Source: Methanofollis liminatans DSM 4140 (GTDB taxonomy: Archaea; Halobacteriota; Methanomicrobia; Methanomicrobiales; Methanofollaceae). From it: DNA of 64,000 nt. The notes below the pieces were generated by a model. That model searched no databases. It was given only the letters and a program-made list of their open reading frames with translations, and was not told where the DNA came from. Numbering within the stretch: the stretch's first letter is position 1; each line of letters opens with the position of its first letter. Positions 40,646 to 49,947 of this stretch are shown here, piece by piece. The DNA lies in contig NZ_CM001555.1 in NCBI RefSeq assembly GCF_000275865.1, positions 951,706-1,015,705 on the forward strand, in the 5' to 3' direction. The position numbers were made by a program, and so were the translations under genes.

Positions 40646-41200
40646 ATGGATGATTCAAGGTACGAGTCACTTAAGATCGAAAATATCGTCGCATCGGGTG
40701 TTATTGCCGACTCCATCGACCTTGGTGAGGTTTCCAAAAAGATCCCCAACTGTGAACTGAATACCAAGCGCTTCCCCGGCGCCGTCTACCGGATCGAAAA
40801 GCCCAAGATCGCCTCGCTCATCTTCTCTTCAGGAAAGGTCGTCCTTACCGGGATCAGGAAGAAGGAGGATCTCTACGAGGGCCTCAATATCATCGTCCAG
40901 TCCTTAAAGGAGGCCGGCGTCGATACTTTCGACGAACCGAGGGTCGGCGTCACCAATATCGTCTGCTCGTACGACATCGGCCGCTACATCAACCTGAACA
41001 AGGTGGTCATCACCCTGAATCTGGAGAACATCGAGTACGAGCCCGAGCAGTTCCCGGGCCTCGTCTACCGGATCAAAGACCCGAAGATCGTCGCCCTCCT
41101 CTTCTCGTCCGGGAAGATCATCCTCACCGGCGGGAAAAACCTCGATGACATCAAGCGCGGGCTTGACTTCCTCGAGCAGAAACTCGAAAGCATCATGTGA
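40646..41200 (+). CDS. tbp: TATA-box-binding protein
   Basis: 184 residues made of two repeats of about 90 residues. In each, the landmarks recur: KIENIVASGV / GVTNIVCSYD, FPGAVYRI / FPGLVYRI, and LIFSSGKVVLTG / LLFSSGKIILTG. It bends promoter TATA boxes and recruits TFB and RNA polymerase. Full length. TATA-like ATTATAG 27-35 bases upstream gives a very short leader. Confidence 0.97.
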   Translation: MDDSRYESLKIENIVASGVIADSIDLGEVSKKIPNCELNTKRFPGAVYRIEKPKIASLIFSSGKVVLTGIRKKEDLYEGLNIIVQSLKEAGVDTFDEPRVGVTNIVCSYDIGRYINLNKVVITLNLENIEYEPEQFPGLVYRIKDPKIVALLFSSGKIILTGGKNLDDIKRGLDFLEQKLESIM

Positions 41201-41205
41201 CCCGG

Positions 41206-43878
41206 CTACCAGAAGCGGCGGGTGAGGACATAGTTCCTCTCCGCTTTGAGGATCTCCCGGTAGAACGCATCTCCTTCTTTCGCTTTTGCGCAGATCCGCG
41301 CCGCCGTATCAGGCCCGACGCCTCGCGCCGCAAGGGCGGTCACCGCCGTCTTTCCGTAGGAGAGGACGAGGTTGGCGTTCTTGAGCATGCGGTCCTCGAA
41401 GGCGTGCTCCTCGGCTGTCTTCCCCTTCTTCTTTGCGATCCCGATCTGCTCCTCCTCCCAGGGTTTGAGGGCGGCGACGAGCCGCGCCGAGCAGAGGGGA
41501 CACTGCGGCGGGTCGGGCACCCGCTCCACCTTTGTCCTGCTCTTCCAGTTCTTGCAGTGCATGCAGAAGAGGACCACGCCGTCGCCCGCGAGGCGCCGCT
41601 TCAGGGTCGAGATCACCGCCTGGTCGGCGGTGGGCGGCGGGATCATGTCGCGGGAGGAGGAGAGGCCGTCGGCCCCGAGGACTGAGAGGGGGCCGATATG
41701 GATCGCCACCTCGCCGGCCTGCACCGCCCTGAAGACCTCGCCCGCCGCCTCCACGTCCATGTAGTCTCTGAAGAGTTCGCTGTAGGCCTCGTCCTGCACC
41801 ACTGTCCCGTCAAAGGTCTGAAGGAGGCGGTGGAGGCTGATACGCTCGTAGTCGGCGTCGGCATCGATCGCCCCGAACTTCTTTGCCACCTGCACCAGTT
41901 TCCACTTGAAGAGCGCCGTCCGTCTAAGGGCGAGGCGGAGGATCCCGCCGATGTGGGACGGGTCGGTGGCGAGGAGGAGGTCCCTGATATCCGCCGCCCT
42001 GATCTGCCGCGGCAGGCGGAGCATCGCCCGGTATGCCCCGCTCTCGATCCCGACCGTGGTGCCGTGGCGCGCCGAGATCAGGATGGACAGGACGCGTGCG
42101 ATCGTCTCGTTCGCCCGGTGACCGGCGCAGATGTTGCAGACCACGCCGTCGTCGGCGTTCTCCAGGGTGATCAGGCGGTCGGTCGGGACCGGCGTCCTGT
42201 TCGCGTCCATCTCATGCAGATACCGTTCGGCATACCCCATGGCGTCGGCGTTGTCGGTATAGGCGGCGAGGTCGCGGCTCCGCCGCAATGCCCCCACCTC
42301 CTGCGCCACCGCATACGGCACCGGGATCTGCTCGCCCTCCCATGAGGGCAGTTCCCCCTTCGCCTCCTTTGCCGGTTCGACGGTGAGTCGCCCCTCCTCG
42401 AAGTCGAGCACCCGCCAGAGTTGCCCCTTGGTGACGAAGACCGCCCCGGTCTGGACGAAGCCCAGGACAAAGGACTCGTCCAGGGTGCCGACCGTCCGCC
42501 TGGTGACGATGTCGAAGACCGGCACCTTCCGCTCGTCGTGGATCATCGAGAGGTTTGCCGAGAGATAGGTCCGGGCCCGTCCGGTGGTGACGATCCGCAG
42601 GGCCTCGCCCTCCCCCTCCAGCCTGATCAGGCGGTGCTGGACCATCTGCTCGCAGACGGCCCGCAGGAGGTCTTCGGCCCCTGCAAAGCAGCCGGAGCGC
42701 TGGACAATAGTGAGCGCCCGCGAGAACGGGATCTCGCCGTACTCCACGGCGATGGCGGCGACGGCGTTTGCGAGGACGTCGGCGGCGTTCGTATAGGGCC
42801 GCACCGGCTCGATCTCGTTTGCCCGCGCCCTTCTGATGATCACCAGGGCCTCCAGGAGGTCGTCGAACCCGGTGGCGAGCACGGTCCCCCGCGAGATCGA
42901 GAAGAGGTGGTGACCGGCCCTCCCGACCCGTTGCACGAGACGTGCGACCTCGCGGGGGCTGCCGAACTGGACCACGTGCCCGATATGCCCGATATCGATC
43001 CCGAGCTCCATCGAGGAGGTGCAGATGAGGGCTCGCAACTCGCCGGCCCTGAACCGATCCTCGGCATCGACCCGCACCTCCTTCGAGAGCGAACCGTGGT
43101 GGACCTCGACGTCCCCCCGCTCGATCAGGGCGTGGCCCAGGGCCTCGGCGGTCACCCGCGTGTTCACGAATACCAGGGACGAGTCTTCGGCGTCGATCAT
43201 CTCCTCGACGCAGCGGGTCTGCTTTGAAAACTCGCTCCCGCAGAACCGCACCGCGAGGTCGAGCCCCTTTGCCACCGGCACCTCGACCAGGGTGAAGGGC
43301 CTATCGCCGCAGAGGTACCGGCCGATATCCGCCGGGTTGCCGACCGTCGCCGAGAGCCCGATCCGCTGGAACTCCCCGGCGTGCTCGCGGAGCCGTTCGA
43401 GGGCGACGGCGAGCTGCGCCCCGCGTTTGCTCCCGGCGAGTTCGTGGATCTCGTCGACGACCACGTGGCGCACCCCTTCGAGGTGCTTCCTCAGGCGTTT
43501 GCCCATGAAGAGGGCCTGCACCGTCTCCGGGGTCGTGATCAGGAGGTCGGGCGGGGAGAGCGCCTGTTTGCGCCTGACGTTCTGCGGGGTGTCGCCGTGG
43601 CGCACGCCGACGGTGAGGCCGAGTCTGGCGCACCACCACTCCAGCCGCCCCAGGATGTCGCGGTTGAGGGCACGCAGGGGCGTGATGTAGAGCGCCCGAA
43701 ACCCGGTCCCCCCCTCGGAGAGGAGGGCGTTGAAGACCGGGAACATGGCGCTCTCGGTCTTGCCGGTGCCGGTCGGGGCGATGAGGACGATGTTTTTTCC
43801 GGCGAGGAGCGGCGGGATGGCGCGCTGCTGCGCCTCCGAAAGGTCGGTAAACCCCCGCTCGTCGATGAGCGCCCGCAC
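41206..43878 (-). CDS. Lhr-type superfamily 2 DEAD/DEAH helicase
   Basis: About 890 residues if started at GTG 43878. Motifs: PTGTGKTESAMF (Walker A), VDEIHELAGSKRG (DEIH), LSATVGNPADIG, and motif VI region QRVGRAGHH. The C-terminal part carries the Lhr-type winged helix and a zinc ribbon (FCMHCKNWKSRT ... CPLCSARL). Lhr helicases act in DNA repair with 3'-5' polarity. The true start is uncertain because no good start codon lies before LLDPRVRAL; the upstream frame overlaps the phosphoesterase gene. Third gene of an operon with the RPA-associated and phosphoesterase genes. Confidence 0.85.
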   Translation of the reverse strand: MRALIDERGFTDLSEAQQRAIPPLLAGKNIVLIAPTGTGKTESAMFPVFNALLSEGGTGFRALYITPLRALNRDILGRLEWWCARLGLTVGVRHGDTPQNVRRKQALSPPDLLITTPETVQALFMGKRLRKHLEGVRHVVVDEIHELAGSKRGAQLAVALERLREHAGEFQRIGLSATVGNPADIGRYLCGDRPFTLVEVPVAKGLDLAVRFCGSEFSKQTRCVEEMIDAEDSSLVFVNTRVTAEALGHALIERGDVEVHHGSLSKEVRVDAEDRFRAGELRALICTSSMELGIDIGHIGHVVQFGSPREVARLVQRVGRAGHHLFSISRGTVLATGFDDLLEALVIIRRARANEIEPVRPYTNAADVLANAVAAIAVEYGEIPFSRALTIVQRSGCFAGAEDLLRAVCEQMVQHRLIRLEGEGEALRIVTTGRARTYLSANLSMIHDERKVPVFDIVTRRTVGTLDESFVLGFVQTGAVFVTKGQLWRVLDFEEGRLTVEPAKEAKGELPSWEGEQIPVPYAVAQEVGALRRSRDLAAYTDNADAMGYAERYLHEMDANRTPVPTDRLITLENADDGVVCNICAGHRANETIARVLSILISARHGTTVGIESGAYRAMLRLPRQIRAADIRDLLLATDPSHIGGILRLALRRTALFKWKLVQVAKKFGAIDADADYERISLHRLLQTFDGTVVQDEAYSELFRDYMDVEAAGEVFRAVQAGEVAIHIGPLSVLGADGLSSSRDMIPPPTADQAVISTLKRRLAGDGVVLFCMHCKNWKSRTKVERVPDPPQCPLCSARLVAALKPWEEEQIGIAKKKGKTAEEHAFEDRMLKNANLVLSYGKTAVTALAARGVGPDTAARICAKAKEGDAFYREILKAERNYVLTRRFW

Positions 43879-43894
43879 CCGGGGATCGAGGAGG

Positions 43895-44623
43895 TCACGC
43901 GCAGCGCTGTTCCCTGATCTCGTTGAGCCGTCCGATATAGGTCCCGTCACGAAGCCACACCTCGGCATTCTCTTCGTCGATGCACCGGGAGAGCGGCCCG
44001 AGCCCGCTCCTTCCCAGCTCCAGCACGTCCACCCCGCCGGAAAACTCGCACGCCGCCGGGACGGCGAGGAGCCGCGTCTCTTCACTGCCCAATGCCGGCG
44101 AGTAGAGGTAGGCGGGCTCTGCCCTGAGGGAGCAGCCCACCTCGTCGCAGAGGGAGACGGCCGGGTGGAGGTGGCCGATGACCAGGAGGCGCCCTGCAAG
44201 GTCTTCGGCAGGCCAGGTATGGCCGTGCAGGTAGCCGACGCCGTCGATCACCGTGCCGTTTGCCGGGAGGAGTTCGTCGTCCCGGAGAAACCGCCCGATC
44301 CCGCCGTCGTGGTTGCCGGGCGCTACCTTGAGGGGGGCGAGGGCGCGGATCCGGTCCAGGATGCCGGGGAGTTCGTCGTATTCCTGCCGGCTGGTCAGGG
44401 GCACCGAGTGCTTCACGTCGCCGAGGAGGACGACGAGGTCAGGCGCCGTCTCCCTGATTGCGGCGAGCACCCGCCCCTCCCGCTCCCGGCTCCGGCTCCG
44501 CACGTGCACCCCGGCCCGCGCCAGCCCTGACTCGATCCCGAAGTGGAGGTCGGCGACGACCAGCACCCGGATGGTGTTCTCCATCAGGAGGGCCGGGCAG
44601 TCGGGAAGAAAGGTCGGGCGCAT
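43895..44623 (-). CDS. Calcineurin-like metallophosphoesterase (Rpe-like / SbcD-related)
   Basis: 242 residues from ATG 44623, which overlaps the previous stop (TGATG). Metal motifs: VADLHFGIE, LLGDVKHS, APGNHDGG and IGHLHPAV. This is the archaeal SbcD-related family. In haloarchaea a similar gene (rpe) sits with RPA and RPA-associated genes, and here it follows an RPA-associated-like gene, so a shared role in single-strand DNA repair is likely (inference). Confidence 0.8.
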   Translation of the reverse strand: MRPTFLPDCPALLMENTIRVLVVADLHFGIESGLARAGVHVRSRSREREGRVLAAIRETAPDLVVLLGDVKHSVPLTSRQEYDELPGILDRIRALAPLKVAPGNHDGGIGRFLRDDELLPANGTVIDGVGYLHGHTWPAEDLAGRLLVIGHLHPAVSLCDEVGCSLRAEPAYLYSPALGSEETRLLAVPAACEFSGGVDVLELGRSGLGPLSRCIDEENAEVWLRDGTYIGRLNEIREQRCA

Positions 44624-45372
44624 CAGATCAGTTTCACCTGCCCTGACGAGGGCATATAGCACTCGCCTTCTTCCATCAACGCTGCAAGGGCGGTCCGTGC
44701 CGCCTCCTGGCCGATCCCGCGCTCGGCCACCGCCGCAAGAAGCGTCTCCTCCGCGGCCCGGCGGCCCGGCGCCTCTTCGAGCAGGGCGACCAGCACGGTG
44801 CGGGCGTCGATGGGCGCCGCCGGCAGGCCCGCGTCCTGCACCGTGCGCAGGGCGGCCTGGACCATCAGCGCAAGGCCGGCGAGGGTTTCAGGCGTGGTTT
44901 TATAATGAGCGGTTGCCGCCACTGCCCCGGGACCGGCGGGCGCGTCGATCATCCGCTCGATTCTCGAGAGCGTGAGGTCGGCCGTCCGCAGCACCCAGAG
45001 GTCCCGGACGCTCCGCTCCACCCTGAGGACCGTCTCCGGGACGATCACCGTCTCTCCCCCGGCGGAGGCCAGCGCCCCGCTCACCGCGGCAAAGGCCGGC
45101 GTCTCGATCGCCTGCAGTGCCGACGCCGCGGCGGCCTCGCGCCACCCGGCAAGGACGGTGACGCTGCCGGTCGGGTCGGCGATCCGGGCAAAAACCCTGC
45201 CGCCACCTGACGAGACCGAGGTCAGCGCCCCTGCAAAGAAGACCCGCCGACCCGCGGCGCCGGTCGGTGAGAGAAAGGATCCGCCCCCGATCCTGGTCGT
45301 CTGCCCGATCTCGCCGGCAAACAGGCGGGCGGCGGCGTCAAGCCCGACCAGACCGCCGCTCTGTGTTTCCAT
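44623..45372 (-). CDS. RPA-associated OB-fold protein (COG3390-like)
   Basis: 249 residues from ATG 45372. An N-terminal/central OB-fold region (RRVFFAGALTSVSSGGGRVF, ARIADPTGSVTVLAG, PAFAAVSGAL) is followed by a C-terminal helical winged-helix-like part ending MPSSGQVKLI. This matches the RPAP-type partner of archaeal RPA, found beside the Rpe phosphoesterase. RPA itself is not adjacent. It probably binds single-stranded DNA with RPA. Confidence 0.7.
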   Translation of the reverse strand: METQSGGLVGLDAAARLFAGEIGQTTRIGGGSFLSPTGAAGRRVFFAGALTSVSSGGGRVFARIADPTGSVTVLAGWREAAAASALQAIETPAFAAVSGALASAGGETVIVPETVLRVERSVRDLWVLRTADLTLSRIERMIDAPAGPGAVAATAHYKTTPETLAGLALMVQAALRTVQDAGLPAAPIDARTVLVALLEEAPGRRAAEETLLAAVAERGIGQEAARTALAALMEEGECYMPSSGQVKLI

Positions 45373-45440
45373 GAGATCACATGTACCCCGTCTGCTCTTA
45401 AAGATCGGGATGGGGGTATCGCGGGCGCTCTGGCCCCTCC

Positions 45441-46298
45441 TCACAGGAGCCGCGTGAGGGTGAACACGATCACGAACAGCCCCCAGGTCAGGTACAGCCG
45501 CCGGATCTGGCGCCGTCCCTCTTCTATCGTCGGGCTCGCAACCAGGCGCACGGTGCAGGCGATCATCCAGAGATCGGCCGTGCCGATCAGGAGCAGGTAA
45601 TCGTAGCCGAGCCAGCCGGCCAGAAACGGCACGGGCGTCACCAGAAAAAAGACCGTCAGCCAGAGGGCAGAGATGCGGAGCGCCCGGGCCCGGCCCCATC
45701 GGTGTGCGAGGCTCCGTGAGGACCGCTGCTCGTCGCCTTTTACATCCATGGTATCCGCAGCGATCTCCAGGCCGAGATCGAAGAAAAATGCCAGCGCCGC
45801 AAAGGTCAGGACCACCCCGTTCACCGTCCCGGCCGCTATTGCCCCGAGGACGATGGTCATCCCGATACAGGCCGCCACGACGAGGTTGCCGGCAAACCCC
45901 GCGTCCTTGAGTTTGATGTTGTAGGCCAGGGCGATACACCAGAAGAGAACGACCAGTACCAGCACGAGCGGCCCGAGAAATGCAGCGCCGATCATCCCGG
46001 ACGCAGTGAAGAGAGAAAACAGGATCCAGAGTTCGGTGACGGAAATCCGCCCCGAGGGGAGGGGCCGCGACGGCAGGTTGACCCGGTCGACCTCCCGGTC
46101 GAAATAATCGTTGGAGATGTTTGCCGAGCCTGAAATAAAAAACAAAGTCAAAAATCCCAGAATAACGAGATGGAATGGGGGTAAACCCCCGAATGCAAAA
46201 ATTTCGCCGGCAACGAAGAAGAATCCGGCTCCAAGTGCAAGATCCATCCTGATGAGTTCGGCGGATGCACGGAGTTTCGTGGCGATGGTCGACGTCAT
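45441..46298 (-). CDS. UbiA prenyltransferase family protein (possible DGGGP synthase)
   Basis: 285 residues, about eight hydrophobic helices. The two aspartate-rich motifs are NDYFDREVDRVN and DTMDVKGDEQRSSRS, which bind Mg-diphosphate. Archaeal members attach geranylgeranyl to glycerol phosphate (membrane ether lipids), the most likely role, though other aromatic acceptors are possible. Single gene. Confidence 0.8.
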   Translation of the reverse strand: MTSTIATKLRASAELIRMDLALGAGFFFVAGEIFAFGGLPPFHLVILGFLTLFFISGSANISNDYFDREVDRVNLPSRPLPSGRISVTELWILFSLFTASGMIGAAFLGPLVLVLVVLFWCIALAYNIKLKDAGFAGNLVVAACIGMTIVLGAIAAGTVNGVVLTFAALAFFFDLGLEIAADTMDVKGDEQRSSRSLAHRWGRARALRISALWLTVFFLVTPVPFLAGWLGYDYLLLIGTADLWMIACTVRLVASPTIEEGRRQIRRLYLTWGLFVIVFTLTRLL

Positions 46299-46449
46299 GA
46301 TCCTGAACAGATATCGTCTCTATCCGGATTGTGTGGTGAAATATTCACCGGTGGTTGTCATGAGATGCGTTCCCATGATGGCCGTGCCGGCCTGAACAAA
46401 ATGGTCTGACTGGCGGGCATTCTGTGATGCAGGACAGCATACAAGGGGA

Positions 46450-46971
46450 TCAGACGAACCTGAGTTCGCTCAGGTCCTTTCCCGCGACCTCCTTCTTCTC
46501 CAGGTGCTCGATCTCGTGGGCGATGCCGTATGCCGGGGAGCCCTCGAAGCAGATCTCTTTTCTGTCGAGATCCTCGACCCTGATCTCTCCGGCACGGGGG
46601 TCGATCGTCATCTTCAGGATCCGGTCCGCCCGTGCCCTGACCCTATACGGCCGTTCCACGAGGAGACGGGTGGGCTGATCCCCGCATTTTTCGAGCCTGC
46701 GGACGGTCCCCTCGCTCTCTGTGATTGCCGGGTTCATCAATAGATAGATCTCCTCCAGTGAGGAGCCCAGTTTCGTCTCCTCGTCGTACACCGACGTCTT
46801 CTTCATCACCGAGACGGCCCTGAGATCCTCGAGGGCGTAACTCCAGTCGCCCCCGAACCTGAGTGAGAAGACGAGGGGGAGGAGGGCCTCGGAGGGGAGG
46901 CCGAACCGTTCGGCAAGGTCCTTCTCGGCCTTGAGGAAGGCAAGGTTCCTGAGGAGGTCGGCAGGTTCCAT
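46450..46971 (-). CDS. Peptide deformylase-like protein
   Basis: 173 residues. The second half resembles peptide deformylase: LMNPAITESEGTV (NPeI block), RRLEKCGDQP in place of EEGCLSvP, and AYGIAHEIEHLEKK with HExxH. Archaea do not start proteins with formyl-Met, so it may act on another formylated or acylated peptide, or be a related amidase. The metal-ligand Cys and both His are present. Confidence 0.65.
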   Translation of the reverse strand: MEPADLLRNLAFLKAEKDLAERFGLPSEALLPLVFSLRFGGDWSYALEDLRAVSVMKKTSVYDEETKLGSSLEEIYLLMNPAITESEGTVRRLEKCGDQPTRLLVERPYRVRARADRILKMTIDPRAGEIRVEDLDRKEICFEGSPAYGIAHEIEHLEKKEVAGKDLSELRFV

Positions 46972-47013
46972 CGGTTCAGCCTCTGTCGTAAAAGGGATAA
47001 TATCTTTCCATTA

Positions 47014-47556
47014 TTATATCACGGTCTTTCCCATTTCATACGCAATGGTCATTTCCGGCTTTCCTTCGATATCGCCCCCGTGCTCCACGCCTGTTGCGCA
47101 GATGATCCCTGCTTCCTCCACATTGTTCAGGCATGCAAGAAATCCTCTAAAACCAGCGATCGCTACATCCATCGCCTCTCTTCTCTCATCCCAGCTGGTC
47201 GCTATGAAAAACGCCTTCTTATTGGCTATCTCTGTATATCTGGGACAGGTTCTGTCGATCAAAACCTTCAACTGGGCATCCATGTTGTAGAAATAGATCG
47301 GGGTTGCCATCACCAGAACGTCGGCCCGGATCATTTTCTCCAGGATCTCGGCCATATCATCGTTCTGTACGCAGGCTCCGCCGTTCCCCTGACAGGCAAG
47401 GCACCCCTGACAGAAGGCGATATTCTTCTCCTGCAGACGTATTTTCTCCACCTGATTTCCGGCGTCCTGTGCGCCGGCCATAAACCGGTCGCATAACATA
47501 TCGGAGTTCCCGTTTTTTCTGGGGCTGGCCGATAAAATTAAGACTTTCTGACTCAT
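47014..47556 (-). CDS. NADPH-dependent FMN reductase-type iron-sulfur flavoprotein
   Basis: 180 residues from ATG 47556, with GGAGGA upstream. SASPRKNGNSDMLCDRF is the FMN phosphate loop. The cluster-like FCQGCLACQGNGGACVQNDD (Cys-rich) is typical of methanogen iron-sulfur flavoproteins. MATPIYFYNMDAQLKVLIDR completes the flavodoxin-like fold. Likely oxygen/peroxide-related electron transfer. Its ATG overlaps the stop of the intact cupin frame by 4 bases. Confidence 0.85.
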   Translation of the reverse strand: MSQKVLILSASPRKNGNSDMLCDRFMAGAQDAGNQVEKIRLQEKNIAFCQGCLACQGNGGACVQNDDMAEILEKMIRADVLVMATPIYFYNMDAQLKVLIDRTCPRYTEIANKKAFFIATSWDERREAMDVAIAGFRGFLACLNNVEEAGIICATGVEHGGDIEGKPEMTIAYEMGKTVI

Positions 47557-47995
47557 GTAGGAATCCTCCACCCGATGTCGGGATATTTTATGGTATATTC
47601 TTCCTCCATCACGGGCTCCAGCCATTCGACTTCCCCTCTTTGTACATTCGTCGTGATCGGAGATGGGCAAGCCGGCTGTCAGGTGCAGCACCATGCCAGT
47701 GTTTCACACCCGGCGGGATCTTGACTACATCTCCTTCCCTGATCACCTGTGCCTTCTTTCCTTCTTCCTGGTAATACCCTCTGCTGCCGGTGACAAGCAA
47801 GATCTGGCCTCCGGGATGCCTATGCCAGTTGTTTCGTGCGCCCGGTTCAAACGATACATTATATACGGGGCACTGGAACGTGCTTTCACCGGCAACCAGT
47901 GCCTGAACCCATGCCGTTCCGGCGAAATACTCGTTTGCGGCTCTTTCCCCTTTCGGAAAGATCACGCCTTCACTTAAACTGTCTGATGCATCCAT
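47553..47995 (-). pseudogene. Cupin-domain gene with a single-base frameshift
   Basis: From ATG 47995 the frame gives a cupin (FEPGARNNWHRHPGGQILLV, then GDVVKIPPGVKHWHGAAPDS). After LAHL (about 47662) it goes off course and stops at 47609. In the neighbouring frame, family-like ITTNVQRGEVEWLEPVMEEE follows and runs to a TGA at 47553-47555 that overlaps the next ATG. One missing base near 47657-47662 explains both. It is either a real inactivating change or a sequence error. Metal-binding His residues are intact in the N-terminal part. Confidence 0.75.
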
Positions 47996-48069
47996 GGTTT
48001 ATTCTCCGTCATGATTCTGGCAAATAGGGAAACCCTGCCGTCTGTACGATTTCGTGTACATCGCGACAG

Positions 48070-49269
48070 TTACGTCTTCTTGAACATCTCCCGTGCCATG
48101 GCAACTCTCTCTTCAAAACCCGGCCCTTCCAGTTCTTCCACGACGGATTCGAGCACCGCCGGGATATCGATGTGCTGGGGGCATTTTTCAACGCACTGCC
48201 CGCACTGGACGCACAGGGAGGCATACTCGGGTTCCCCGAGGGCGACGGCGCCGCCCAGCCGTGCCGCATACATGAATTTTTCTCCCTCGGGATTATCGAC
48301 CAGGTACAGGTTGTTGTATTCCTCGAAACAGAGGGGAATGTTCACGCCCACCGGGCAGGGCATGCAGTACTGGCAGCCTGTGCAGCCTACCTTCAGCAGC
48401 TCGCGATACCGGCTCTCCACCCTTTTGACCAGATGCAGTTCCTCAGCAGCCAGCGAATTCGGGTATGCCTGGTCGGCAATCCTGAGGTTCTCCTGGATGT
48501 GCTCCTCCTCGTTCATGCCCGAAAGGACGACCGTGACCTCCGGGTGGTTCCATATCCAGCGGAGCGCCCATTCCGCAGGAGACCTCTTTGTCCGGGCTTC
48601 GTCCCAGATCTCTTTCACGGCCTGAGGCACGGTTTTCGTCAGGTTCCCTCCGCGGAGGGGCTCCATGATGACGACGCCGAGACCTTTTGAGGCGGCGTAT
48701 TCAAGGCCGGCGGTCCCTGCCTGGTTCTTTTCGTCCAGGAAGTTGTACTGGATCTGGCAGAAGTCCCAGTCATAGGCGTCCACGATCCGGTTGAAATCCT
48801 CGCTTGCGCCGTGGAAGGAGAAACCTGCATTCCCGATGCGGCCTTCGGCTTTGGCCCTGTCGAGGAAGTCAGCAATGCCCAGTTTCTCGACCTTGTCCCA
48901 CAGGTCACCAACGAGAGCATGGACGAGATAATAGTCGATGTGGTCTGTTTTGAGTTTCTCCAGCTGAGCGTTCAGGAACGTATCCATATCCTCCCGGCTC
49001 TCGATAAGCCATGAAGGAAGTTTTGTTGCGAGTTTTACCTTCTCGCGGTATCCGTCGGCAAGGGCACGACCCAGGAAAGGTTCGCTCTCTCCCATGTGGT
49101 AGGGCCAGGCCGTATCGACATAGTTCACGCCGTGATCGATTGCGTAGCGTACCTGCTTCGTGGCCCTGTCTTCATCGATCGAGCCGTCCTCTTTCATGGG
49201 AAGACGCATGCATCCGAATCCAAGGATGGAAAGTTCGTCTCCGCTTTTTGGAACTTTTCTGTACAACAT
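48070..49269 (-). CDS. Aldo/keto reductase with C-terminal ferredoxin domain
   Basis: 399 residues from ATG 49269, with AGGTGA upstream. AKR tetrad: Asp in VDTAWPYHMG (with Tyr), Lys in LATKLPSW, His in YYLVHAL. The C-terminal part has CTGCQYCMPCP and CVQCGQCVEKCP, two [4Fe-4S] sites. Such fusions are common in anaerobes and probably take electrons from ferredoxin rather than NADPH. Part of the redox gene group under the HxlR regulator (inference). Confidence 0.87.
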   Translation of the reverse strand: MLYRKVPKSGDELSILGFGCMRLPMKEDGSIDEDRATKQVRYAIDHGVNYVDTAWPYHMGESEPFLGRALADGYREKVKLATKLPSWLIESREDMDTFLNAQLEKLKTDHIDYYLVHALVGDLWDKVEKLGIADFLDRAKAEGRIGNAGFSFHGASEDFNRIVDAYDWDFCQIQYNFLDEKNQAGTAGLEYAASKGLGVVIMEPLRGGNLTKTVPQAVKEIWDEARTKRSPAEWALRWIWNHPEVTVVLSGMNEEEHIQENLRIADQAYPNSLAAEELHLVKRVESRYRELLKVGCTGCQYCMPCPVGVNIPLCFEEYNNLYLVDNPEGEKFMYAARLGGAVALGEPEYASLCVQCGQCVEKCPQHIDIPAVLESVVEELEGPGFEERVAMAREMFKKT

Positions 49270-49341
49270 TTTTCTTTCACCTGGTTTCTTCAGATAATTT
49301 CGATGCACCGCGGTATTTTCCGGGGAGACCGGATCGTGCCT

Positions 49342-49830
49342 TTACTCTGTCATCCCAATGCTACGCAGCCAGTCTGCAACCTGCGTCTGCGCATTTTTTA
49401 CACTGCCGTCCCTGACTGCAAGCCCGTCCAGGACGGTCGCCTGCGGGCACAGTGTCCCGATGTCCGTAACGCTTCGCCCGAGGCCGCCTCCCCCGTGCGT
49501 GCAGAAAGGTGCAATGGTTTTTCCGGAGAGATCGTATTCCGACAGAAACGTTGCAACCGGCCTGGGAATCGTACCCCACCAGTTGGGATACCCGACGAAA
49601 ACAAGATCGTACGAGTCCATGTTCTCGACTTTTGTTTTCAGCCGGGGCCAGTAATCCGCTCCCAATTCCTTGTGCGCCTGTTCCACAACCTCGTTGTAAT
49701 TGCGGGGATACGGATCCATCGGTACGATTTCAAAGATATCGCCGCCGACGCTCTTGTGTATTTGATCTGTAATTACACGTGTGTTGCCGGAATGCGAGAA
49801 ATACGCTGAAAGTGCTGATACGTTTTTCAT
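49342..49830 (-). CDS. Flavodoxin
   Basis: 162 residues from ATG 49830, with GGGAGG 9 bases ahead. AYFSHSGNTRVITDQI is the FMN phosphate loop. VFVGYPNWWGTIPRP and FCTHGGGGLGRSVTDI are the flavin-binding loops. It carries single electrons between redox proteins. First gene of the minus-strand redox group and divergent from hxlR-type gene. Confidence 0.88.
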   Translation of the reverse strand: MKNVSALSAYFSHSGNTRVITDQIHKSVGGDIFEIVPMDPYPRNYNEVVEQAHKELGADYWPRLKTKVENMDSYDLVFVGYPNWWGTIPRPVATFLSEYDLSGKTIAPFCTHGGGGLGRSVTDIGTLCPQATVLDGLAVRDGSVKNAQTQVADWLRSIGMTE

Positions 49831-49881
49831 GGATATCATCCTCCCGGGGGTAACTGCGAGCCCTGAACGATTACGATATAA

Positions 49882-49918
49882 TTTGTGTAGTATGAATAAT
49901 ATATGACATACAAACAAA
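49882..49918. promoter_or_regulatory. Inverted repeat operator between flavodoxin and HxlR genes
   Basis: TTTGTGTAGTATG (49882-49894) and CATACAAACAAA (49907-49918) form imperfect arms around an AT-rich centre. They lie between the two divergent starts. A typical place for HxlR binding to control both sides. Confidence 0.5.
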
Positions 49919-49947
49919 TGTGGTACATACTTACAGGATTGATACAA

